A stretch of DNA of 35,709 bases, taken from assembly GCA_943333505.2 (NCBI GenBank), contig CALQTN020000043.1, positions 1 through 35,709 on the forward strand, written 5' to 3'. The notes under the pieces were generated by a model. It was not told the DNA's origin and did not search any database. It saw only the letters and a program-made list of their open reading frames with translations. Origin of the DNA: Asaia bogorensis (GTDB lineage Bacteria; Pseudomonadota; Alphaproteobacteria; Acetobacterales; Acetobacteraceae). This document shows, piece by piece, positions 5,357 to 13,805 of the stretch (its first letter is position 1; every line of letters starts with the position of its first letter). Made by a program: the position numbers and the translations under genes.

Positions 5357-8101
5357 ATGGATGACTTATTGGTTGATTTTCTGACCGAGACCAATGAAGG
5401 GTTGGCGGAACTTGACGTCGCGCTGGTTAAGCTGGAGCGCAATCCAGCTGATGAAGCGACCCTGTCTCTGATCTTCCGCCTGGTCCACACCATCAAGGGC
5501 ACCTGTGGCTTCCTGGGGCTTGGTCGTCTGGAAAAAGTCGCGCACGCCGCCGAAAATGTACTTGGAAAATTGCGTGACAAGGAATTGCCGCTTACCGGCG
5601 ATGTCATCACCAACGTGCTGTTCGCGATCGATCAGATTAAGGAAATTCTCGCCGCGCTCAGCGCCACCGGCGTCGAGCCAGCGGGCGAAGACAGCAAGCT
5701 GATCGCCACCCTGAACGCAATTTCGTGCGGCGAGGCAGCGCCTGCTGCCCAACCAGCGCCGCCCCCTCCGGCTCCGATCGTTGCCGTCGTGGCCCCGCTA
5801 CCGCTGCCAACTCCTGCTCCGGTCATTGCCGTCGTGGCCCCGGTATCGCCGCCGGTGCTGGTCACGATCCCGGTCGAAACGCCAGTCGAAGAACCGCCAA
5901 CCCTCGAAATCTCCACCGACGCCCAACCATCGGGGACCGGTAATGTGCCGGCCAACGCCCAAACCATCCGGGTCGGGGTCGATGTCCTGGAAGATCTGAT
6001 GACGCTGGTCAGCGAACTGGTGCTGACCCGCAATCAGCTGCTGCAGCTCACCCGCACCCAGGACGACAAGGACGGCGAACTCGGCCGCTTCACCGTGCCT
6101 TTGCAACGTCTGTCGCATATTACGTCGGATCTGCAGGAAGGGGTGATGAAGACCCGCATGCAGCCGATCGGCAATGCCTGGAACAAGCTGCCCCGCCTGG
6201 TGCGGGATCTGGCCCGTGAGCTGAACAAGAAAATCGAGCTGGTGATGCTTGGCGCCGATACCGAGCTTGATCGACAGGTGCTGGAACTGATCAAGGACCC
6301 GCTGACCCATATGGTCCGCAATTCCGCCGATCACGGTCTCGAAACCCCGCAAGCGCGGCGCGCCGCTGGCAAGCCGGAAACCGGCCAGATCAGTCTCAAC
6401 GCCTATCATGAAGGTGGACATATCCTGATTGAGATTGCCGATGATGGTGCAGGCCTTGCCGTTGGACGCATCAAAGCCAAGGCGCTCGCCAATGGCCTGG
6501 CGACGGACGCCGAACTTGCCGCCATGACGGAGTCGCAAATTCAGCGTTTCATCATGCGCGCCGGGTTTTCCACCGCTGCCGCCATCACCTCGGTCTCCGG
6601 GCGCGGGGTTGGCATGGATGTGGTGAAAACCAACATCGAGCAAATTGGCGGCACTATCGATCTGAAATCGACCGAGGGTAATGGCACCGTCTTCACCATC
6701 AAGATCCCTCTGACATTGGCCATTGTTTCGGCGTTGATCGTGGAAGCTGGCGGAGAACGCTTTGCCATTCCGCAGATCAGTGTCGTCGAATTGGTGCGCG
6801 CGCGCGTTGGCGGCAACGGAGGCGACAACGCGGCCCCGGTGGTCGAGCAGATCAACGCCACGCCAGTCCTGCGCTTGCGCGATCAGTTGCTACCGTTGGT
6901 GAGCCTGACCAATCTGCTGGGTCTGCCGGAAGCGGCTGACACGCCTGAAGCGGTCTATATCGTGGTCACCCAGATTGGCGGCACCACGCTTGGCATTATT
7001 GTTGACCGGGTCTTCGATACCGAGGAAATCGTGGTCAAGCCGGTTTCGCCGATCTTGCGTCATATCTCTCTGTTCTCCGGTAACACCATTCTCGGTGATG
7101 GATCGGTGATCATGATCCTTGATCCGAACGGTATTGCGCGTGCCAGCGGCATAGGTGCTTTGGACGGACGCAGCGCAGATCGTCGCGGCACGGTGGCGCA
7201 GGCCCGGGTCGCGTCGGACGGAAAAATGGCAATGCTGCTGTTTCGTGCAAATGGGCCGGAACCTAAGGCGGTGCCCCTGGGACTGATCGCGCGCCTCGAA
7301 GACATTGACCACGACAAGATTGAATACTCGGCCGGTCAGCCGGTGACCCAGTATCGCGGCCGATTGATGCCTTTGGTGCCGATGAGCGGGGTGTTCGATC
7401 CGGATCGGGCACGCTACTCGGTGCTGGTGTTCAGCGATGACGAAGCCGGGCGCCGCACGGCAAGTCGCACCGGTGTTTCCGATGGTGGGCGCTGCATGGG
7501 ACTGGTCGTCGATCAGATCGTCGATGTTGTCGAAGAACGCTTGCAGGTTGAACTTGCCGGGGTTCGTCCTGGGCTGCTCGGATCAGCAGTCATCGCTGGC
7601 CAGGCCACCGATGTGATCGACATTAGCTACTATCTGACCCAGGCCTATGCTGACTGGTTTTCCCAACCCGAACAGCACGCAGGCAGGACGTCCAGCGCCG
7701 GGCCTGCGCGCATCCTTATCGTTGAAGATAGCGAATTTTTCCGCCATTTGCTGGTGCCCACCCTGGCAAGCGCTGGGTTTGAAGTGGTCGCGGTGTCGTC
7801 CGCGGCTCAGGCGCTGCGACTGCATGACGCCGGCGACGAGTTTGATGCAATCCTGTCCGACATCGAAATGCCTGACATGAACGGCATCGCCTTTGTGCGC
7901 GCCGTACGTGCCAAGGGTCGCTGGGCGGATCTACCCGTCATTGCGCTCACCGGGCATGTCGCCCCGGAACAGATCGAACTCGGGCGCGAGGCAGGGTTCA
8001 CCGATTATGTTGCGAAGGGTGAACGCCAGGCGTTGTTGATGAGCTTGCAGCAATGCCTCGCCCAACCTGTCACCCGACAATCCATCACCCTGGCGGCCTA
8101 A
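5357..8101 (+). CDS. cheA: Hybrid chemotaxis histidine kinase CheA with C-terminal receiver domain
   Basis: CheA is the autophosphorylating kinase of receptor arrays and passes phosphate to CheY and CheB. The ATG at 5357 (MDDLLVDFLTETNEG) is chosen because GGAG lies 6 nt upstream and relatives begin this way; the frame stays open upstream. Domains over 914 residues: Hpt with RLVHTIKGTC (phospho-His 44), a Pro/Ala/Val linker at about 128-200 in place of a recognisable P2 domain, and dimerisation from about 201. The HATPase has an N-box around 317-328, DDGAGL near 362 and GRGVGMD near 414. A CheW-like domain spans about 455-590 and a second CheW-like module about 615-765. The receiver starts at 784, with predicted phospho-Asp 835 (LSDIEMPDMNG) and Lys 887. 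The receiver may act as a phosphate sink. First gene of cheAWYBR. Confidence 0.95.
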   Translation: MDDLLVDFLTETNEGLAELDVALVKLERNPADEATLSLIFRLVHTIKGTCGFLGLGRLEKVAHAAENVLGKLRDKELPLTGDVITNVLFAIDQIKEILAALSATGVEPAGEDSKLIATLNAISCGEAAPAAQPAPPPPAPIVAVVAPLPLPTPAPVIAVVAPVSPPVLVTIPVETPVEEPPTLEISTDAQPSGTGNVPANAQTIRVGVDVLEDLMTLVSELVLTRNQLLQLTRTQDDKDGELGRFTVPLQRLSHITSDLQEGVMKTRMQPIGNAWNKLPRLVRDLARELNKKIELVMLGADTELDRQVLELIKDPLTHMVRNSADHGLETPQARRAAGKPETGQISLNAYHEGGHILIEIADDGAGLAVGRIKAKALANGLATDAELAAMTESQIQRFIMRAGFSTAAAITSVSGRGVGMDVVKTNIEQIGGTIDLKSTEGNGTVFTIKIPLTLAIVSALIVEAGGERFAIPQISVVELVRARVGGNGGDNAAPVVEQINATPVLRLRDQLLPLVSLTNLLGLPEAADTPEAVYIVVTQIGGTTLGIIVDRVFDTEEIVVKPVSPILRHISLFSGNTILGDGSVIMILDPNGIARASGIGALDGRSADRRGTVAQARVASDGKMAMLLFRANGPEPKAVPLGLIARLEDIDHDKIEYSAGQPVTQYRGRLMPLVPMSGVFDPDRARYSVLVFSDDEAGRRTASRTGVSDGGRCMGLVVDQIVDVVEERLQVELAGVRPGLLGSAVIAGQATDVIDISYYLTQAYADWFSQPEQHAGRTSSAGPARILIVEDSEFFRHLLVPTLASAGFEVVAVSSAAQALRLHDAGDEFDAILSDIEMPDMNGIAFVRAVRAKGRWADLPVIALTGHVAPEQIELGREAGFTDYVAKGERQALLMSLQQCLAQPVTRQSITLAA

Positions 8102-8117
8102 AGGAACGACGAATATC

Positions 8118-8594
8118 ATGTCCCAGACCCTGAGTGACCGTCCTGCTGCCGGTGCTGCCAGCGATGAGCAAGTGTTCGTTACGCTAACTGTTGCAGACCA
8201 GCTTTGTGGCGTGGCGGCGCTGAACGTGCGCGACATCCTTGGCGAGCAGATTCTTACCCGGGTTCCGATGGCGCCGCGCGAAATTGCCGGCAGTCTCAAT
8301 CTGCGTGGTCGGATTGTCACGGCGGTGGATTTACGCCGGCGCCTGAACCTGCCGGATGCGCCGCCCGGCATGCCCCGCATGTCGGTGGTGGCCGAACTGG
8401 GCGGCGAACTCTACGCATTGCTGGTCGATCAGGTGAGCGAAGTGATCAGTCTGCCGGCTTCGGCCTTCGAGCGTAATCCGCCCACCTTGCCGCCACCCTG
8501 GTCCGATTTCAGTGTTGGCATATTCCGTCTCCAAAATAAACTTCTGGTGGTGCTTGATACTGCCAGGCTGATTGGCCTTCCCCCAGCCAGCTAA
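8118..8594 (+). CDS. cheW: Chemotaxis coupling protein CheW
   Basis: CheW bridges chemoreceptors and CheA in the cytoplasmic array. The 158-residue protein is a single CheW-like domain. Recognisable parts are the opening strand FVTLTVADQLCGVAALNVRD, the conserved NLRGRIVTAVDLRRRL segment, LLVDQVSEVISL, and the C-terminal GIFRLQNKLLVVLDTARL. AAGGA lies about 12 nt before the ATG. It starts 16 bp after the cheA stop. A 125-bp gap without a gene follows before cheY, the only sizeable gap in the operon; I see no convincing terminator in it. Confidence 0.95.
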   Translation: MSQTLSDRPAAGAASDEQVFVTLTVADQLCGVAALNVRDILGEQILTRVPMAPREIAGSLNLRGRIVTAVDLRRRLNLPDAPPGMPRMSVVAELGGELYALLVDQVSEVISLPASAFERNPPTLPPPWSDFSVGIFRLQNKLLVVLDTARLIGLPPAS

Positions 8595-8719
8595 AGTGTC
8601 ATTTTTTCGAACGGTGCCGGTTGAACGGATGGGGACGATCGCGAATGCACGAGGTGAACGCCGCTGCGACGCCGGGAAATACAGTCGGGAACAGAATTGA
8701 TGAGTTTGGGGGTAGGGTG

Positions 8720-9085
8720 ATGCGAACCTGTTTGGTGGTTGACGATAGTCGGGTGGTGCGCAAAGTTGCACGACGCATTCTTGAAGGCCGGGGCTTCATC
8801 GTCGAGGAAGCTGAGGACGGTCAGATCGCGCTGGATGCCTGCCGCCGACGGATGCCCGACAGCGTTTTGTTGGACTGGAACATGCCTGTCATGACCGGTA
8901 TCGAGTTTCTTCGCGCCTTGCGCCAGGAATTTGGCCCGGAATACCCGCCAGTGGTGTTCTGCACCACGGAAAACGATATCGCGGCCATCCAGGAGGCGCT
9001 TGAGAGTGGCGCTCAGGAATTCATCATGAAGCCGTTTGATGAAGATATTCTGGTCGGCAAGTTCATCCAAGTGGGCATTCTGTGA
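8720..9085 (+). CDS. cheY: Chemotaxis response regulator CheY (single receiver domain)
   Basis: This is a stand-alone receiver domain of 121 residues, the usual CheY length. It has the acidic pair D8/D9 (VVDDS), phosphoacceptor D52 in LLDWNMPVMTG, T82 in FCTTEND and K104 in FIMKPF. The frame is open back to 8621, but the upstream residues do not resemble a receiver and the domain begins exactly at MRTCLVVDD, so 8720 is the start. A G-rich tract precedes it. Its stop overlaps the cheB start (GTGA), indicating translational coupling. Phosphorylated CheY presumably acts on the flagellar switch, although no flagellar gene is in the window. Confidence 0.93.
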   Translation: MRTCLVVDDSRVVRKVARRILEGRGFIVEEAEDGQIALDACRRRMPDSVLLDWNMPVMTGIEFLRALRQEFGPEYPPVVFCTTENDIAAIQEALESGAQEFIMKPFDEDILVGKFIQVGIL

Positions 9086-10212
9086 CCCTGCAGAGCCTGG
9101 TGGAGGCAAGGGCTTTAGCCATTGAGCCGGCAAACCCGGCGCGGGTTATGATTTGCGATGACAGTGTCGTCATTCGTTCGGCACTGGCCCGTATGCTGGA
9201 AAGCCAGCCAAACATCACAGTGGTCGCCAAAGTGGCCAATGGTGAAATGGCGGTCGCTGAAATGCGCCGCCAATCCGACGCCAGCACTCCGATTGATGTG
9301 GTCGTGCTCGACATTGAAATGCCCGTCATGGACGGCATGCGCGCCCTGCCGCTGTTGCTGAAAATTGACCCGACCGTGCGGATCATCATGGCGAGCACGC
9401 TGACGACGCGGGGTGCGGATATCGCGCTGCAAGCACTGCGGCTGGGTGCGGCAGATTACCTTCCAAAGCCGGGCGTTGCCGATATTGCCGATGACAGTTT
9501 TCGCCGGGATCTGGTTGCCAAGATTATCGGGCTTGCTCGGCTGCGCGGGGCGCGTGGCCAGCTCGCGGTCCCCGCGCGCCCGATCGGCGTTGCGCTGAGG
9601 CCTTTACCACGACAAACGCCGCGGTTGCTGGCGATAGGCAGTTCAACCGGCGGCCCGCAGGCCTTGTTCACCCTGCTCCAGGGGCTCGGCACCGGTTTTC
9701 CTGCCCCGGTCGTGCTGACCCAACATATGCCGGCATCATTCACGCCTATTCTTGCGGCCCACCTTAACCGGCTTGGGGGGATGAAATGCGCCGAGGCCGT
9801 GGATGGCGAACGGCTGGTGGCTGGTCAGATCTATCTTGCGCCGGGGGATCACCATTTGCTGGTGCAGGGAAGCGCCTTGGGGATGACCGCGCGGGTGACA
9901 TCCGATCCACCCGAGCATTTTTGTCGGCCGGCCGTGGATCCGATGCTGCGCACGGCGAATACGGCCTGCGACGGACGGGTGCTGGTCGTTATGCTGACGG
10001 GCATGGGCCAGGACGGTTTGATTGGCACCCGTGCGATCGTCGAAGCGGGTGGGGCAGCCCTTGCCCAGGATGAGGCGAGCAGCGTGGTGTGGGGCATGCC
10101 CGGTGCCATCGCCCGGGCCGGGTTATGCCACCAGATCCTGCCGCTTCCCGCCATTGCGGCCCGGGTCCGCGATATTTTTCGACCGGCCCCGACCAGGAGA
10201 CTGGCGTCATGA
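9082..10212 (+). CDS. cheB: Chemotaxis protein-glutamate methylesterase/deamidase CheB
   Basis: CheB removes methyl groups from receptor glutamates and deamidates glutamines, giving adaptation. The N-terminal receiver has MICDDS and phospho-Asp 77 (VVLDIEMPVMDG). After a linker the C-terminal esterase shows the catalytic triad by family comparison: Ser188 (AIGSSTGGPQAL), His215 (LTQHMPASF) and Asp311 (LTGMGQDG). The 376-residue length is normal. It starts with GTG at 9082, overlapping the cheY stop, and its own TGA overlaps the cheR ATG. The start could lie slightly downstream, but the overlap supports this choice. Confidence 0.96.
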   Translation: MTLQSLVEARALAIEPANPARVMICDDSVVIRSALARMLESQPNITVVAKVANGEMAVAEMRRQSDASTPIDVVVLDIEMPVMDGMRALPLLLKIDPTVRIIMASTLTTRGADIALQALRLGAADYLPKPGVADIADDSFRRDLVAKIIGLARLRGARGQLAVPARPIGVALRPLPRQTPRLLAIGSSTGGPQALFTLLQGLGTGFPAPVVLTQHMPASFTPILAAHLNRLGGMKCAEAVDGERLVAGQIYLAPGDHHLLVQGSALGMTARVTSDPPEHFCRPAVDPMLRTANTACDGRVLVVMLTGMGQDGLIGTRAIVEAGGAALAQDEASSVVWGMPGAIARAGLCHQILPLPAIAARVRDIFRPAPTRRLAS

Positions 10213-11054
10213 AACCGCAAAGTTATGAGCTTTTTTCTATATTGTTACGTAATGGTTCCGGTTTGGCGATTGGGACGGATAAGCAGTATTTGCTCGAGTC
10301 ACGCCTCGACCCGATCATGAAGCAGCTTGGCTTGCCGGACCTGGACGGCCTCGCCGACCGCCTGCGCGCTGGCGCGCCATCGATCGAGCGCGCGGTCATT
10401 GAAGCCATGACTACCAACGAAAGTTTTTTCTTCCGCGACGAGAAGCCGTTCAACCATTTTCGCGGCCGAGCCTTGCCGCAATTCGCGGCCGTAAGGCCAG
10501 CGACGGCGAAGCTGCGTATCTGGTCGGCGGCTTCGAGCTCCGGGCAGGAGGCCTATTCGCTGGCGATGATCGTGTCCGAATGCCGTGCCACGCTCGCCGG
10601 CCGGTCGGTCGAAATTGTCGGGACCGATCTGGCGCGCGCGCCGCTGGCCCGCGCCAAGGCCGGGGTTTACAGCCAGTTTGAGGTTCAGCGTGGCCTGCCG
10701 ATTACCATGTTGGTGAAATACTTTAAAAAAGATGGACTCAACTGGCAAATCAACGATCCGTTGCGGGCCATGGTCAGCTTCCGGGAGTGGAACCTGCTGG
10801 CCGATCCGCGCCCGCTGGGTCAGTTCGATATCGTGTTTTGCCGGAACGTCCTGATCTACTTCGACCAACCCACCAAAACCCGTGTGCTCGACGCCATCGC
10901 CCGCCAGATGCCGCCTGACGGGTTGCTGTATCTCGGTGGCGCGGAAACCGTGCTTGGCATCACCGACCGTTTCAGCGCGGTACCGGGCGAACATGGGGTC
11001 TACGCGTTGACCGGCGCAAATGCTGCGCCATCGCGCATGGCGGTTCCGGCCTGA
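10209..11054 (+). CDS. cheR: Chemotaxis protein methyltransferase CheR
   Basis: CheR methylates receptor glutamates using S-adenosylmethionine, opposing CheB. The 281-residue protein has the N-terminal helical domain, the conserved MTTNESFFFRD (67-77), and a SAM-binding segment RIWSAASSSGQEAYSLAM (103-120). IVGTDLARAPLARAKAGVY and FDIVFCRNVLIYFD follow. The frame is open upstream to 10089, but MKPQSYELFSILL at 10209 matches family starts and its ATG overlaps the cheB stop (ATGA). The cheR stop abuts the stop of the convergent amidotransferase gene with no spacing. Confidence 0.96.
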   Translation: MKPQSYELFSILLRNGSGLAIGTDKQYLLESRLDPIMKQLGLPDLDGLADRLRAGAPSIERAVIEAMTTNESFFFRDEKPFNHFRGRALPQFAAVRPATAKLRIWSAASSSGQEAYSLAMIVSECRATLAGRSVEIVGTDLARAPLARAKAGVYSQFEVQRGLPITMLVKYFKKDGLNWQINDPLRAMVSFREWNLLADPRPLGQFDIVFCRNVLIYFDQPTKTRVLDAIARQMPPDGLLYLGGAETVLGITDRFSAVPGEHGVYALTGANAAPSRMAVPA

Positions 11055-11915
11055 TCAGGCAACCAGCCGGGGTGCCACTTCTACCCGCAGCCAGTTGGCG
11101 AATTCGCGGCGGTGACGGTCGGCATCAATGATATCGGTACTGACGCCGTAGCGCCAGGCGAGGTCCTTGCGCGCCGGATCGTCATGGAGCGCGCGCAGAT
11201 CGGCGGCGAAGGCCTCGGCTTCGGTCAGGGTGGCCGCATAGCCGCGGTCGACGAAACGCTGGGCGCTGCGCTTGAACATCGCGGCTATCTGCAACAGATC
11301 GTACTCGGGATGATATTGCACCCCCCAGAAGGATCGCTCGCCATCGCGCAGGCTGGCGGCCTGCACATCGCTAACACTATTGCCGGCCAGCAATTCCGCC
11401 CCTGGCGGCAGATCGCATACCTCGTCCTGATGCACACAGAGCGCATCGAACACGCTCGGCTTGCCGTCATACATCGGATGCGCGCGGCCCGCATCGGTCA
11501 GCAGGATGGACCGCGCGAACCCCATTTCGGCGCCCTTCGGGTTCAAGCGGACTTTGCCGCCGAGGGCGACCATCATCACCTGTAAACCCCAGCAACTACC
11601 AAAACAGGGCACCCCGGACTGGAAAGCGGTGCGGGCGAACGCGATCTGGTGGCTGACGGCGTCGGTCTCGTGATAGGCATTGAGCGGCGATCCGGTCCAG
11701 GCGATGCCATCGAAATCCGACAGCGCCATGCCCTGTGGCAAAGTTGCGCCATCTGCGGCGGCCAGCACGAAAACCTCAACCCCGCCAACGCTTTCATGCG
11801 CCTGCGACGCCAATGCCGCGCCGTAATTGGGGCCGTGGCGCCGGCCACCGCTGGCGACCAGCAGATCCTGTGAGGCAGACGGTGCACCATCGACGATCAA
11901 AATATTGGCGGTCAC
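11055..11915 (-). CDS. Class I glutamine amidotransferase-like protein (GMP-synthase-like)
   Basis: The protein has the class I GATase fold. Nucleophile Cys108 lies in CFGSCWGLQ, and the His202/Glu204 pair lies in GVQYHPEYD. It is stand-alone (286 residues) with no synthetase domain. The substrate is not evident; relatives cleave glutamine or gamma-glutamyl amides. The GTG at 11915 (VTANILIVDGAPS) is preferred over an in-frame ATG at 11963, because the added segment is basic and unlike the family and GGGA precedes the GTG. It is divergent from a gamma-glutamyltransferase gene, so both may act on gamma-glutamyl compounds. The link is inference. Confidence 0.85.
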   Translation of the reverse strand: MTANILIVDGAPSASQDLLVASGGRRHGPNYGAALASQAHESVGGVEVFVLAAADGATLPQGMALSDFDGIAWTGSPLNAYHETDAVSHQIAFARTAFQSGVPCFGSCWGLQVMMVALGGKVRLNPKGAEMGFARSILLTDAGRAHPMYDGKPSVFDALCVHQDEVCDLPPGAELLAGNSVSDVQAASLRDGERSFWGVQYHPEYDLLQIAAMFKRSAQRFVDRGYAATLTEAEAFAADLRALHDDPARKDLAWRYGVSTDIIDADRHRREFANWLRVEVAPRLVA

Positions 11916-12045
11916 GTTGAAATCCCGTTTTATGCGGCGTCGCACAAACCTAAACCATGGCAATTCTATTGCGAAGGGCCCTCTTGCGTCTCAGTGCCAT
12001 GGGGTGTGAGGTGTCGCCAACTCTAACTGCTACTGGAAATGCGCC

Positions 12046-13623
12046 ATGACCTATATCCCGCCTCCACACGTCACCGAACATTGGCACCAAACCAAGCCAT
12101 CGGCTGCCGGTAAACGCGGCATCGTGGTTTCGCAATCGCGCGATGCGGCCGAGGCCGGGATCGCGATCCTCAATGCCGGCGGCAATGCGATCGATGCGGC
12201 GGTCGCCACCGCCTTCGCGCTTGCCACCACCGAACCGTGGAATTCCGGCATTGGCGGCATCGGCTTCGCGGTCGTGCATCGTGCCGGGCAGGCGAATGCC
12301 GAGGTGGTGAATTTCGGCCCGGTTGCATCCCGCAACCTCAACCAGAGCCAATTCCCGCTCACCGGCCGGATGACCACCGATCTTTTCCGCTGGCCGGAAG
12401 TCGAGGAGGACCGCAACATTCATGGCCCGCTTTCTGCCGCGGTGCCAAGCTCGGTCGCCGGCTATGAGAAACTGCACGCGACCTGGGGCAAGTTGCCGAT
12501 GGCCGAGATCATGGCGCCGGCCGTGGCGCTCGCCAAGCGCGGTCTGGCGGTCGATTGGTACACCACCCTGAAGATCGCCTATTCCGCCAGCGTGATTGCG
12601 AAATATCCCGAAACCGCGCGGATTTATCTGCAAGGTGGCCTGCCGCCGCTGCCGCCCTATCAGGGCGCTCCGGTTTTCCTGCGCCAGGGCAATTTGCCCG
12701 ATACGCTCGAACATCTGCAACGCGCGGGCCTGCGCGATTTCTACACCGGCGACATTGCCGCCGCGATTGTGCGCGACATGAAAACCGTTGGCGGCATCAT
12801 CGATGCAACCGATCTCGCCAACACCAAGGCGCTGATTGTGCCGGCGACCGAAGTCGCCTGGCGTAATGGCCGCGTCCTGCAACTCGCCACCGGCCTTACC
12901 GCCGCCCCGACCTTGGCCCAGGTTCTGGCCGACATGCGGGCTGCGACCTATGGCGCCGAACCTGACGCTGCGTGGTTCCGTACCCTCGCGGCCAGCATGC
13001 GCCGCGCTTATGCCGACCGCCTCGCCGGATTGGGCGAGGCTGACAAGGACGCCGCTGAAACCTGCACCACCCATCTGACGGTGTGTGATGCCGAGGGCAC
13101 CATGGTGGCGATGACCACCACGCTGATGTCGTCGCTCGGCAGCCGGGTTGTCCTCCCGGAATCGGGTGTGCTGCTCAATAACGGCGTCATGTGGTTCGAC
13201 CCGCGCCCCGGCCAGGCCAACTCCATCGCGCCCGGTCGCCGGCCGCTGACCAATATGTGCCCGATCATCCTGAAGGAAAACGGCAAGCCGATCCTGGCCG
13301 CCGGGGCCTCCGGCGGGCGGCGGATCATGGCGTCGGTGTTCCAGATGATGACCTATCTGGCCGATTTCGGCATGGATATCGACAAGGCGGCGCACTACCC
13401 GCGCATCGATGTCTCCAGCGCCGATGACATCACCGCCGATCGACGTCTGTCCCCCGAAATCATTGCGGCCCTTGAACAGGAAGGCCCGACCGATGTGATG
13501 GAGCACGGGGTGATGCCGATTAACTTCGCCTGCCCGAATGTGATCACCATTGCCGCCGATGGGACCCGGCGCGGGGTGAGCGATGCGCCCTCGCCGTGGT
13601 CGGCGGCTTTGGCACAGGGCTAA
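12046..13623 (+). CDS. Gamma-glutamyltransferase family protein
   Basis: Ntn hydrolases of this family transfer or hydrolyse gamma-glutamyl groups from glutathione or related amides and mature by self-cleavage. The predicted nucleophile and cleavage point is Thr341 in ETCTTHLTV, preceding a roughly 185-residue small subunit. Other family motifs are GGNAIDAAVATAFAL near 46, the GIGGIGF segment near 70, SSLGSRVV and GRRPLTNMCPIIL. The 525-residue length is normal. No signal peptide is visible, unlike the periplasmic E. coli enzyme, so a cytoplasmic location is suggested. GGAAA precedes the ATG at a usable distance. The 130-bp gap to the divergent amidotransferase gene must hold both promoters. 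Confidence 0.92.
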   Translation: MTYIPPPHVTEHWHQTKPSAAGKRGIVVSQSRDAAEAGIAILNAGGNAIDAAVATAFALATTEPWNSGIGGIGFAVVHRAGQANAEVVNFGPVASRNLNQSQFPLTGRMTTDLFRWPEVEEDRNIHGPLSAAVPSSVAGYEKLHATWGKLPMAEIMAPAVALAKRGLAVDWYTTLKIAYSASVIAKYPETARIYLQGGLPPLPPYQGAPVFLRQGNLPDTLEHLQRAGLRDFYTGDIAAAIVRDMKTVGGIIDATDLANTKALIVPATEVAWRNGRVLQLATGLTAAPTLAQVLADMRAATYGAEPDAAWFRTLAASMRRAYADRLAGLGEADKDAAETCTTHLTVCDAEGTMVAMTTTLMSSLGSRVVLPESGVLLNNGVMWFDPRPGQANSIAPGRRPLTNMCPIILKENGKPILAAGASGGRRIMASVFQMMTYLADFGMDIDKAAHYPRIDVSSADDITADRRLSPEIIAALEQEGPTDVMEHGVMPINFACPNVITIAADGTRRGVSDAPSPWSAALAQG

Positions 13624-13634
13624 GGAATTAATGT

Positions 13635-13685
13635 TTGTTGCCGTTGGCTAGTGACCTCACCGCAGTCCCAAGCCAACGGCAACAA
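13635..13685. terminator. 15-bp perfect inverted repeat after the gamma-glutamyltransferase gene
   Basis: TTGTTGCCGTTGGCT at 13635-13649 pairs perfectly with AGCCAACGGCAACAA at 13671-13685 across a 21-nt loop, 11 bp after the stop. A T-rich stretch follows at about 13697-13703, not directly on the stem. It could terminate the upstream transcript, stabilise its 3' end, or be an intergenic palindromic repeat. Confidence 0.6.
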
Positions 13686-13704
13686 AATATCAAAAAGTTT
13701 TTTG

Positions 13705-13728
13705 GTTCTTTTTGGTCACAAAAAGAAC
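13705..13728. terminator. Second hairpin with A/T-rich 10-bp stem
   Basis: GTTCTTTTTG (13705-13714) pairs with CAAAAAGAAC (13719-13728) around a 4-nt loop. It follows AAAAAGTTTTTT. A/T-rich hairpins like this are frequent between genes in Acetobacteraceae-type genomes, which may indicate a dispersed repeat rather than a classical terminator. A stop for transcription in either direction is plausible. Confidence 0.5.
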
Positions 13729-13805
13729 GGCTTGCCTTGTCCTGAGAGGCTTTCGTCCATGCTAGCCGGGCGGTTATCGAAAAGAACTTACGGAAGCCTG
13801 TCGCC

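Noticed and set aside
8595-8719. Gap between cheW and cheY considered for a small gene or terminator
   Set aside because: The in-frame extension of cheY into the gap has no receiver-like residues, and no stable hairpin with a T run was seen.
11950-13506. 518-codon minus-strand frame opposite the gamma-glutamyltransferase gene
   Set aside because: Same antisense effect; the plus-strand protein has the conserved active site and family motifs.
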